Translations under genes and position numbers: made by a program | DNA from: Gigantopelta aegis | Lineage: Eukaryota; Mollusca; Gastropoda; Neomphalida; Peltospiridae | Length of the DNA: 64,000 nucleotides | Reading direction: 5' to 3' | Assembly: GCF_016097555.1 (NCBI RefSeq) | Contig: NC_054702.1 | Coordinates: 65,013,013-65,077,012 of the forward strand | Part shown: one piece after another, positions 1-9,944 of the stretch | Position numbering within the stretch: the stretch's first letter is position 1 | How the letters are laid out: each line of letters opens with the position of its first letter | Notes under the pieces: model-generated | Database searches by the model: none | What the model saw: the letters and a program-made list of their open reading frames with translations, nothing else | Told to the model about the DNA's origin: nothing

Positions 1-148
1 CGCGCATTGCCCCTGTGGAATGATGCATATAAAAGATATTTTGCTGCTAATAAAAAAAGAAGAGTAGCCCATGGAGTGACGGTACCATGTTTCCTCTCTG
101 ACTGTATTATATGACCGTATGTCCGACGCCATACAGGCCTAACCGTAG
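1..148 (+). mobile_element. SINE-1 3' part, cut by window start
   Basis: This is the central domain and tail of the most common SINE of the window (SINE-1). It reads from the 'gatgcatataaaagat' block through 'agtagcccatg' to the tail 'gacgccata...ccgta' (tail type A). The tRNA-like head lies left of the window. The copy is moderately diverged from the cleaner copies at 14566 and 21755. Confidence 0.75.
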
Positions 149-699
149 CCCTATAATCATAGCCCTATAATGTAACCGGCGGTTTTTTTTTGTCAATCCG
201 ATTAAAATTAGCTCTACTGGTCTACCAGTAGATCTAACAGGATTGCGTGGACTCACATGTCCAGGTGACATTTCATCTATAAATAACAATTTAAATATCG
301 ACAAATTACACTTTGCCTTTTATAGCGTTATTCGGGAGCATAAAAATTCTATAAATATCGGGCGAGACTATTTATGCAATAGGTGAACGTGTTGGTCTTT
401 TTCAACATTAAAAAACAGGGGTAAAAGTGTAGTAATAAACTTTGGATTGTATACTGGTATAAACAGATTTGATGGCTATACCTCACGGGTTTTTTTTTTT
501 GTCTTGAAAACAAATTTTATATAATACTTTATATTGAAATTAGTTTCTGGCATATTTCGTAATTCACCCGAATCATTTCGTTTTATACCCTCGGCATAAT
601 CCCGAATGTTTTCAAATTCTTTTCAAATCACTGGCATGATTTTGCAAGTAAGGTTTTGATTGGTCGAATGAAAGGTCAACTAGACATGAGCTCCAAAGG
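149..699. other. AT-rich spacer, nothing recognised
   Basis: I see no coding exon, RNA gene or terminal repeat here. Short T-runs and AT-rich sequence only. Confidence 0.5.
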
Positions 700-1463
700 G
701 GTGCTGTTAGATCCACAGGCAATAGTAATTAACCAGTATTTGGATGTCACCAAACTTTTCATCTATACCACTACTCATTCATCACGTTAAATTAAGACAA
801 AACGATCAGTACCTACAACGATGGAATAGCGACATAGCTTCATCATCAAGGGGTAAAATGTACACCACATTTAAAGAATATCTAACATTAGAAAAATATA
901 TTATAAAATTACCACAAATATCACACCATTACTTACCAATCGAAACAGGACTATGGAACACCACCCCAGATGAAAGCAGACTATGTACACTATGTAACAA
1001 AAATGACATCGGAGACGAAGTTCATTATCTACTTACATGCCCTTTCTTTAATAACTCCCGCAAAAAATTGTTAAAGCCATATTATTATAACAAATCCAGT
1101 ATTCTGAAATTGAAGCAACTAATGACAAATGACAAAATAAGTTCTAAAAAAATTGTGCAAATTAATAAAAGAAGTTACGGATAAATTCGGTAAACCTTAA
1201 AAAGAATTGTCTCGCAAGCTTATGCTGTTTTATTCCGACTATTACTACCCGTGTTTGCATATATATAGATTATTACTATTAGAAGTATATTTCATTTTGT
1301 ATTATTATTATTATTAGAAATATTTTGTTTTGATTTTGTACATATAAATTTTCTCCTGTAAACCCCATCTTGTCACTGTCATATAATTATTGTTAATGTA
1401 CCTCATATGCCGCTGAATAGCGGCCTGAGTGAAATAATGTTCTGTTCTGTTCTGTTCTGTTCT
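700..1463 (+). mobile_element. 5'-truncated LINE 3' end with hairpin and pentamer tail
   Basis: An open frame at 744-1184 encodes a piece typical of the C-terminus of a LINE polyprotein after the reverse transcriptase. It has a Cys pair (CTLC), then the DEVHYLLTCPFF stretch and a basic end, the usual post-RT zinc finger (C-x2-C...H-x4-C). It is followed by an AT-rich 3' UTR, a perfect 6-bp hairpin (GCCGCT/AGCGGC, loop GAAT) at 1409-1424 and a (TGTTC)n tail to 1463. The hairpin plus short-repeat tail fits CR1/L2-type elements, which prime without poly-A. The 5' part with RT and endonuclease is missing, as in most LINE copies. The clade is inferred, not proven. Confidence 0.7.
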
Positions 1464-1740
1464 ATTCAGTGGAGCTAATTTTAATTATATTGTTGTTTTG
1501 TTTAATTAAATGAGAGTTGAGCGACAGCGATCTGCAGTAACAACGCTATCGGCAGTAACTACATTTAGCGTTGCTGTTGCTGCCGCTATCTGTTATAAAA
1601 ATTTCAAAATGTTGTATCCTTGATGCAGATAATATCACGCGATCTGTAGTACTGCAGTTAGTGTTTTGGCAATTTTTGTTCATTGACTGAAATATAAAAT
1701 TTCTGCAACTCAACACGATCTGTTATAAAATGAAAGATGC

Positions 1741-1744
<4 letters not shown>

Positions 1745-1791
<47 letters not shown>

Positions 1792-1854
1792 TACACACAC
1801 ACACACACACACGTGTGTGTATCAGAGTGTGTGTGTGTATCAGAGCGCGCGCTT

Positions 1855-1885
<31 letters not shown>

Positions 1886-1912
1886 CGCGCATGTTTGTTT
1901 TTTGGTGTATGC
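1745..1912. repeat. Compound (AC)n/(GT)n microsatellite
   Basis: A run of AC dinucleotides turns into a run of GT dinucleotides, so the two halves are complementary and could fold into a hairpin. Open frames across it on both strands are Thr/His or Cys/Val repeats and are not genes. Confidence 0.95.
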
Positions 1913-2254
1913 ATGTATGTGTATTTTTGTATGCATATATATGCGTGTATATATGTATCTATAAGTATGTACACACACACGTTCTCTTTCTTTCCATCAT
2001 CAGAAAAATGGTACAAATGTATAATTGGAACTGTCCACACAAACCTCCATAACTCCATTGTTTATTACTAATCTAGCCCCGGACACCTGAGTATACTTCA
2101 TATTGTCAGATCAATGAGTCATATATTTGATATAATAATTTAGACCTAAAAATAAGACTTGTATTTTTTCTGGAACGCGACATTACCTAGTAAAAAACAG
2201 ACGACCCTAAAATTTTTTTTTAATGCATTAGTTTCTCTCTTTTTTCCCGAATTC

Positions 2255-2256
<2 letters not shown>

Positions 2257-2300
<44 letters not shown>

Positions 2301-2322
2301 CCCCCCCCCCCCCCCCCCCCAA
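2257..2322. repeat. (AC)n followed by a C-run
   Basis: About 40 bases of AC dinucleotide run directly into about 24 C residues. It is low complexity with no coding value. Confidence 0.95.
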
Positions 2323-2750
2323 CTAATATGTAATTTGAAAGAGTATATACATAGCATTTTATGTGGACCCATGGATGGTGAATGTAATTGAAAAAAAAGC
2401 CGACAGGTTCCTGGAAATTGATGTCTGGATAGCTCATAACGCATCGTGGTTAGTCACGATTTGCGGGCGATTCGGTGTCAAAGGCTCGAGTCCCAGCAAC
2501 GGCATGGGACAATTTGTGAGGCCAGAAAGGATTTAATTATCCCCTGCGCCAGTGCGTTAATATCTATGTGTGTAACAGTCAATCTCGACATACATACAAT
2601 ATATAGATATTCATACATCAATGGATGGATGGATGAATAGATAGATAGATTTCTCATGTGTTCAGTATACTATAACATGTTATTATAATAGGTAATATTT
2701 CATTACAATTGCAGTACTGGAGAAAATGAAGAAATAGTGTGGTTGTGTCT

Positions 2751-3142
2751 TTAAAGGGACATTCCTGAGTTTGCTGCATTGTTAGATGTTTCCGACTAAT
2801 AAAATAGTTCTACGATTAAACTTACATATTAAATATATTTTCTTGTTTAGAATATCAGTGTCTGTATATCTAATGTATTTCTGGTCGTCTTAATATTTGT
2901 AAGAAGCCCAAAATGGATTTCGTCTTCAAATAATTTCGTACGTACGAAAAAAAAAATTATTTTCGGAAATAAAACTAAATTTAAGCCAGTACAAATATTA
3001 GAACGATCAGAAAATGTTTAACATACAGCCACTAATATTTTATGCAGAAAAATATATTTGATATTTAATTGCAATCGTTAAAAAGTCTCTTTTAGTCGAT
3101 AACATCTTAAACATTGCACCAAACTCAGGAATGTCTCTTTAA
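2751..3142 (+). mobile_element. TTAA-ended MITE, family A, copy 1
   Basis: The element begins TTAAAGGGACATTCCTGAG and ends with the inverted form ...CTCAGGAATGTCTCTTTAA, so it is a palindromic non-autonomous DNA transposon of about 390 bp with no coding capacity. Related copies lie at 16458-16848 (same orientation) and 49709-50099 (opposite). The target duplication could be TTAA or the inner TA. The autonomous partner is not in this window. Confidence 0.85.
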
Positions 3143-4785
3143 ACAAGCATTTCTCACATACATTTATTTCACATCTCATTAAGAGTTTGGCGTTCTACCT
3201 CCCATTTACCTACTGTTTCCTTTTCTTTTTATCTTTTTTGTTTTCTTTTTGTTTTCTGTTTTTTTAATGGTTGGTACAATCACTGGTTATCAGATGTGAA
3301 GAATTTTTTTTATATATTACGTAAAATTACACAGAATTATTTTTTCAAATCCCGATTTTTTACATTCCTGTGAATGTGGTCAGAAAGCAGCTCGGCTAGC
3401 CAGCAGAAAACACCTCAGAATAGCCCTAGAAGGGGTCAATTTTTCAAAATTTTCGGGGGGGAGGGCCCCCCAGACCCCCACCGCGGGCTTCGCGCCTGCG
3501 GCGCTCGCGGTGTCGGGCTTCGCCAGATACCTCGACCCCCCCCCCCCCCCTGCAAAATTTCCTGCGCACGCCCCCGCTATTTGAGTCGCGATTGCTCGCT
3601 TAAACTAGGTTATGTTCATTTACACAATATTTTCTGGTTATGTATTCGTATCATGCGTCCGTATCCGACACACCAAGTGAGCTCATAATACTGCTGTTAA
3701 GAAAAATTTAACCCAGTCACGACACACACGTGAACGTTATCTAAAGTACAGTAAAGAGTTTATTTTAAGAAATGGCACAGATTTACTCTGTTATTGCTTT
3801 TAGGTCGATCTTTCTCTCCTGTACAGGCGTGTGAGTGAACGTCTAGCAGACGGGCCCAGGGCGTTCTGTTGCGTCTGCTACGTCTGATTCTAGATCTCAT
3901 CGATTTTCAGTAATCCATTATAGTAAAACCCTGACCAGATCACTGCGTGCCGTGAAAGCAGACTGATCTCATTCTTGAGACGGTGTCTCTCTGTGTATAT
4001 CACATATATTTCATACAGATTCTCTACCCACTGTTGCCGTGGCTGGTGTTGCTGTCGGTGCTGGTGTGACCGGCGACGCTGTCTCTTCCTTGATGGTTGG
4101 TTGTTGACCCGTGGCACACTTCCGAGATTCCCTGAAATCATTCTTTGAAACTGAACACTCCTCCATGGAATGGGTAAGTCCAAGAATTTGTAACGGGGGA
4201 CGGTAACAAAATTCGGGGGAAAGGCAATTTGAATGTGTTCAAGCGAAATGAACTCAGCTCCCCAGTGGAGTGAGATCTGTAGAAGGGCTTGGTGGGTGTG
4301 GGTGTTTGGGGTGGGGGGGGGGGGGTGGGGTAGGTCATGCTTCCCAAAATATTTTAAAATAAAAATGATCAGAAACGCGTTATCGGGGAAGTTTAATGTT
4401 GCATATTGTAGATGATGAATTTTTAAAATTTAAACATTAAAAGGAGTACTTCAAACGAGTGGGAAATGGGGGAGGGGAAGACACCCACGTGACCTCCACA
4501 GTACCCGTAAATGTTATTATATAAATATAATGCACTGATACTTTAATGGCGGAAAAGAGTGGAGATTGATTTTACATTACAATGCTTATAAAAATGCCAT
4601 TCATAAATATAGCCTATCACAGTATTACATACATATCACTGACATACAGGTCATTGTTAAATAAACTGAGTTACACATCTTAAAACTGGTTTTTCGGGGC
4701 TTTATAAAACCTGGAGGATCGTGTGCAAAGCCAGCTGTTTGCAGAATTTATCACGCTTGGATAGCATCACAAACACATGTACTAG
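3143..4785. other. Intergenic spacer with one GC-rich patch
   Basis: A GC-rich patch at about 3455-3575 contains G-runs and C-runs around a palindromic CGC/GCG core. It resembles decayed repeat rather than coding sequence. A G-run lies at 4312-4326. The remaining DNA shows no exon or transposon ends that I can recognise. Confidence 0.45.
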
Positions 4786-5030
4786 CAGGTCCGTAGAACT
4801 ATATCTGGAGGTGGGGGGGGGGGGGGGCGGGGCGGGGAAGTACAACCTCTAGTGGGGGGGCTCAAACTATAGTGGGAGGTCACACTCCATAGAGAGGTGC
4901 ACAAGCCATATTTTTAGCTTTATTTATAGAGTAGGACAAAAACATTTTTGTCCTCGAATGGAGGGCACAACCCCCCCCCCCCCCCCCCCACCCCACCCCC
5001 CCTCCCTCCCCCTGGTTTTCTACGGCCCTG
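4786..5030. repeat. Inverted-repeat element with poly-G and poly-C arms
   Basis: The ends CAGGTCCGTAGAA (4786-4798) and TTCTACGGCCCTG (5018-5030) are inverted copies with one mismatch. Inside, a G-run (about 4809-4837) faces a C-run (about 4973-5010), so the whole unit can fold into a G:C-rich hairpin. There is no coding capacity. Compare the elements at 23984 and 48567, which share the design but not the end sequence. Confidence 0.7.
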
Positions 5031-6336
5031 GTTAGCTTATGTCTGGTAATTCTTATACAATTGGGTGTTGTTGGGTTTCTTTAATGTATACATAGTTTAA
5101 ATAAAATTTTATTTGTTCGGCCGTGGGTATGCACAAATGCCTCCCTCTTGCAATCAATTCTGAAATAGCCCTTGGAGGGGGAGGGGGATATTTTTGCATG
5201 TGCATGTGCCCCACTCGCATGTGCCCCATATTTCACACTAATAACTAGGACAGTGCTTCTAAATTTATCTTTTGCAGATAACACAATGTGATGTCAGTTT
5301 GAATGTCACGTCACATGGCTGAGCTATAGGGGTGTCAAGTGTCCCATGCCCCCCCCCCCCCCCCGCCAGTTTGAAGTGTCCTGTTTAATGTTTTAAAACA
5401 AATTTATCATCCTCAACACTACATTGCCCTGAAAACACGTCTATGAACATCTTTATTTCAACAATTTCCAGGGGGGGGGGGGGGCACCCCTCGCACGCAC
5501 CCCACTCATTTCATTGCTTTTGGCAGTAGTTCGGCTCATTTACCTACGACAAATTCAAATTTCCCTTCTTAGAATTTTGTGACCACCTTTATAACATCCT
5601 GGATCCAGCTCTGGTGTGTGCACTTACCATGTTACCTTGCATATTACAAGCAATGGGAGGATTATGTGCATTGTGTGATTACGATTTTAAATGTATAAAA
5701 TATAATGCTAGATGTGAAAATATAATCGTTTTGTAGTTTTAAAAAATATAGTTTTCAGACCTCAGATTTCAAAATCTGCGTGACCCATTTATCGGTTACG
5801 AAGAAATAAATCCAGGTAACCCATTTCCTTTTTGCGTAACCTGTTATATCCAAGTAAAATTATGGAGCTCCAAATTTTACGCGAACCAAAAATTGGTTAC
5901 GTAAAATTAGATTTGCGTGAGCAACGCGCGAACGAAACGATCGTTCTCGCAATTTTCAGAGGCCTGGTTTTATGTCACATTTTATCGTCGATCGGAAGAA
6001 TATTTATGACCTACAAGGCACAGCATAACGAGGTCCATATTCACGACAAGGTTTTTTTTACGACGTTCATGCCTAGATTTATCACATTTCCCCCGCTCTA
6101 TGTATCTCGCCTACAGGTGATGAACACTCATTATATCCTCTATATAATTCGTGCATTTATTGTGGACATGGTGATCACTGGTCAGGTATGTGCTGCTTTA
6201 TAATCATTGTAGAATTATCACACCTATAGGCAGCCGTACACCAAATATTATCGAGTAGGTCAAAGTTCGAGGTGCATCCAACTTTTCATCCCACAGTTGA
6301 GCTACCAGTCCTGTCAATGGTAATAAACGTGAAAGT
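5031..6336. other. Spacer with scattered C- and G-runs
   Basis: C-run at about 5349-5364 and G-run at about 5472-5484. A 123-codon open frame at 5832-6203 shows no recognisable motif or codon pattern and sits in palindromic AT-rich sequence, so I do not call it a gene. Confidence 0.5.
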
Positions 6337-6605
6337 GCTTACCGGCCTCGGTGGTGTCCTGGTTAAGCCATCGGACAGAAGCTTGGTAGGTACAGGGTTC
6401 GCAGCACGGTACCGGCTCCCACCCAGAGCGAGTTTTAACAACGCAGTGGGTAGGTGTAAGGCCACTACACCCTCTTCTCTCTCACTAACAATTAACAACT
6501 AACCCACTGTCCTGGACAGACAGCCCAGATAGCTGAGGTTTGTGCTTAGGACAGCATGCTTGAACCGTAATTGGATACAAGCACGAAAATAAGTTGAAAT
6601 GAAGT
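6337..6605 (+). mobile_element. SINE-4, copy 1
   Basis: The head reads 'ccggcctcggtggtgtcctg', a tRNA-like Pol III promoter, and the unit ends 'acgaaaataagttgaaatga'. Its body, with 'gaccactacac' and 'ctctcactaac' blocks, is unlike SINE-1 to SINE-3. The second copy is at 23096-23345. Confidence 0.75.
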
Positions 6606-6729
6606 GAGAGTGTTTGTTGTGATAAAATGTTATTTCATCTGGCCAGTAAATTCCTGGAAGTTTCTGTAAAGTTTGTAATTAGGTAATATTTTTCTTTTGA
6701 AAGATGTTATTCTAGCATTATTGTTAGGT

Positions 6730-7076
6730 TTAAAGGCATACTGTCATAGATTTAAGGACCTTATTTCTCTAAAAATGGATAATAAATAAAAATTACATTA
6801 ATCGTTGGAAACCAAATCTAGCTATCGCATCACCGTAACTGAACGATGATGGAGTGAAATCCATGCCAACCCTCTCGGCAGTTTTAGTTTTTGAATTATG
6901 GACCTTTGCCATAATTCAAATATTTTTACAAAATATCATTAATAAATGGAGTATGGTGGTTATGAAGATGGCTGAATAAAGTACATTTAGGGACAAATCG
7001 AATTATTTTTGTTCAGATAATACTTTGTTAGGCCATTAATTAAATAGGTCAGTGGTCTGTGACAATATGCCTTTAA
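6730..7076 (+). mobile_element. TTAA-ended MITE, family C, copy 1
   Basis: It starts TTAAAGGCATACTGTCA and ends TGACAATATGCCTTTAA, inverted ends around about 345 bp of non-coding AT-rich sequence. The body matches the copy at 9050-9371 closely and in the same orientation. Confidence 0.85.
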
Positions 7077-7883
7077 GGGCAGGATATATTTGTGTAAAGT
7101 TGTCTAACGTGAACAGCGTCTTTGGCCACAGACCCCGGGATAACATCCACCAACACCACTGCCCCACCAATCCTCACATTCAAAATAGGTCTGGCCCCTT
7201 CCTCCTCCAAAATAAATATCTTGCCCATACTTAAAAACGTCAAGGCTAGTTGCACTACTGAATCTAAATAATAAATCTATTATTATGTCACTGCGTAGTG
7301 ATTTCCCTAGTAATTTGGCAAGGCATGGTAGACCAAACACTTTTGGGGCATTTTCACCATTTTCGGGGCACTTGTATTTCATTAAAAATACACAAAAATT
7401 AATTGAAATAAAGATTAAAGCAATTTATGTGCTTGCTTTAATAAATGAATGGCAAAAAGATATAAAAGGCATATTTTATTAATTAATAATACCTTTTTGG
7501 GTGTTTTATAAAGGCAATTTTATAATTAATTACTGGTGCTGATTAAGGCAATATGGCACTAGACTATTGAGGCATGGTGCTGCACCATGCTAAAACAAGT
7601 TAGTTTTTACAGGTACCCCATACATGTTTCAAGCACAAGGCTACTTGACACATTGGTACTAGATGAAATAAAATTGCATATTTTTTTTATCCAGATGAAA
7701 CTATTATTTTTTACAACCAACACACTCACATTTATAACCAATCACAGGACTTGTGGTGTTCACTTCTCTATCAAAAGTTCACCTCGTACTTTGACCAAGC
7801 CGGAAGTTATTTGGTTTAGTACTACCTATAAGCTCGAAAATAAGTTGAAATTAATTAATTAATTAATTAATATGCCGAGTAAG
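7077..7883. other. AT-rich spacer
   Basis: No exon recognised. An (AATT)n stretch at about 7850-7872 immediately precedes the SINE cluster and resembles the tail of a decayed SINE-4. Confidence 0.45.
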
Positions 7884-8215
7884 AGCGGGACGTAGCTCAA
7901 TGGTAGAAAAAAAGTTTGTTTCGTTTAACGACACCACTAGAGCACATTGCTTTATTAATCATTGCCTATTGGATGTCAAACATGATCATTTTGACACAGT
8001 CATAGCGAGGAAATCCGCTACATTTTTTCATTAGTAGCAATAGATCTTTTGTATGCACCACCCCATAGACAGGATAGCACATACCACGGCCTTTGATATA
8101 CCAGTAGTGGTGCATTGGCTGGAACAAGAAATAGCCCAATGGGCCCACCGACGGGGATCGATCCTACACCGACCGCGCATAGGGCGTGCGCTTTACCACT
8201 GGGCTACGTCCCGCC
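7884..8215 (-). mobile_element. SINE-1 reverse copy abutting a forward head fragment
   Basis: A forward SINE-1 head fragment (7884-7906) is followed at once by a nearly complete reverse-strand SINE-1. The latter runs from tail type B ('gtttaacgacaccactagag') to the head, with the B-box 'ggatcgatcc' at about 8153-8163 and the A-box region 'ctttaccactgggctac' at its right end. The head-to-head layout makes a local palindrome. Confidence 0.8.
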
Positions 8216-8914
8216 CTCCTCAGTAGTAGAGCGCTCGACTGAAGTGCAGTGGGTCATAGGACCGATCAAACACACCAATGGACCGTTCCTTTGGAGTGGT
8301 AGTCCTCTTTGTGGCGGAGCGAGAAGTATGTATTGTCCAGTAAAGGATTTCCTCGGGAGTGCTGTTCTCCTATTGACGAGACACTAGACAGCGATCCATG
8401 GAATCAGCCATTATTTTGCCAAATGCCCATTCGACGGTCTTGATAGCGGATAACAGTTTTGTGGTCCAGATTTTGTGCTCCAATCAGTGCTCCGTGACTG
8501 GTACACCAAAAACCGTGGTATGTACTGTGCTGTCTATGGAAAAGTTGATCTAATAGATCCCACGAGGATGAGAGTAACTTAAGTGGCGGCAGTGGTGTCT
8601 ACTTCTCACTCAAGACCAAAAACGTTTGGAGCACATCGATTAATTAATAATCGGCTATTGAATGCCAAACATTTAGTAATTCTGAAACGTAGTCATCAGA
8701 GGAAACCCCTGACATGTTTTCTAATGCAGCAAGGGATCTTTTATATGCACTTTCCCACAGACAGGAAAATACATACTACGGCCTTTCTCCAGTTGTGGTG
8801 CACTGGTTGGAACGAGAAAAAAACAGTCAGCTGAATGGATCAACCGAGGTTGTTCGATCCTACGACGCAAGCACCTCAAGCGAGCACTCAACCGACTGAG
8901 CTAAATCCCGTCCC
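8216..8914. mobile_element. Decayed SINE-2 copies in opposite orientations
   Basis: A forward SINE-2 head starts at 8216 ('agagcgctcgactgaagtgc') and a decayed body follows at about 8468-8612. A reverse SINE-2 runs from 8618 to 8914 and ends in its tRNA-like head, whose reverse complement starts GGACGGGATTTAGCTCAGTC. The head carries a B-box-like 'ggatcgaac'. The copies are more diverged than the SINE-1 copies, so probably older. Confidence 0.65.
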
Positions 8915-9049
8915 CACTCTAGACCAAGTATTAAAATAACCATAGATGTTGCATACCAAATTGTCTTATCATAAAACATGTTGAAGTGTCGTTAACTAAT
9001 TAAAGCTCCCTTAATAGCTAAGTTATTGTAATGTACCTATGGTGGCTTC

Positions 9050-9371
9050 TTAAAGGCATACTGTCACGGATTTAAGGACCTTATTTCTCAAAAATAGATA
9101 ACTAAAAATTACATTAATTGTTGCAAACAAAAGCTAGCTATTGCATCACCTTAACTGAACCATGTCAACCCTCTCGGCAATTTTAGTTTTTGAATTATGG
9201 ACCATTGCCATAATTCAATTATTTTTACAAAATATCATTAATAAATAGAGTATGGTGGTTATGAAGATTGTTGAATAAAGTACATTTAGGGACAAATCAA
9301 ATTATGTTTGTTCAGGTAATACTTTGTTAGACCATTAAATAGGTCAGTGGTCTGTGACAATATGCCTTTAA
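9050..9371 (+). mobile_element. TTAA-ended MITE, family C, copy 2
   Basis: Its ends are TTAAAGGCATACTGTCA and TGACAATATGCCTTTAA, as in the copy at 6730. It stops 27 bases before the first visible FLVCR-type exon, so it lies directly against that exon's acceptor region. Confidence 0.85.
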
Positions 9372-9398
9372 CACAAATATAACTATTGTTTTTCGGAG

Positions 9399-9944
9399 AA
9401 CAAGAAATCAGAACCGGTGGATCAGGATGAGTACCAGGATGAAGAGAAGAAACCTGTTCTCACCATCGACACGTCGGAGACCGTCCGGTTATACAAGAGG
9501 CGATGGCTGATGCTGGCCATATTCTCCTTGTTTTCTTTGAGCAGCGCCTACCAGTGGATCCACCTGGGCATCATCGGAAACATCATCGTCAGCTACTACA
9601 ATTCCAGCCTCCCCGAGGATCGCTTCCAACAGGACACGGTCATTGATTGGCTGTCGCTTAGCTACCTCGTCTGCTACGTTCCTTTCATCTTTCCTGCCAT
9701 GTGGCTCCTCGACAAGAAGGGGCTGAAGGTGAATAACGTTGTTGGGACCGTGCTGAACGCGGTAGGCGCGTGGCTCAAGTGCGCAAGTCTGGGGACCGAT
9801 CGGTTTGCTGTGTTGATGATAGGACAGATCGTCTGCGCAGTAGCGGAAGTGTTTGTCGTCAGCATTCCGCCCCGGCTGGCGGCAGTGTGGTTTGGTCCCA
9901 AAGAGGTCTCCACGGCAACATCAATAGGAGTGTTCGGAAACCAG
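9399..9944 (+). CDS. FLVCR: FLVCR-type exon 1 (first visible): helices 1-5
   Basis: Acidic N-terminal tail, then helix 1 ([17 protein letters not shown]) and on through [10 protein letters not shown] to GVFGNQ. The donor is ccag|gtaaat, phase 0. The left boundary is uncertain: acceptors after 'tttttcggag' (exon from 9399) or 'gaaatcag' (exon from 9412) are both possible. GTG at 9417 is in frame but is not a credible animal start. Confidence 0.88.

Noticed and set aside
1658-2071. Several overlapping open frames of 60-113 codons on both strands
   Set aside because: They are translations of AC/GT microsatellite (Thr-His, Cys-Val) and have no other content.
5832-6203. 123-codon open frame
   Set aside because: No motif, no coding periodicity that I can see, surrounded by palindromic AT-rich repeat, and no acceptor or donor that links it to a gene.
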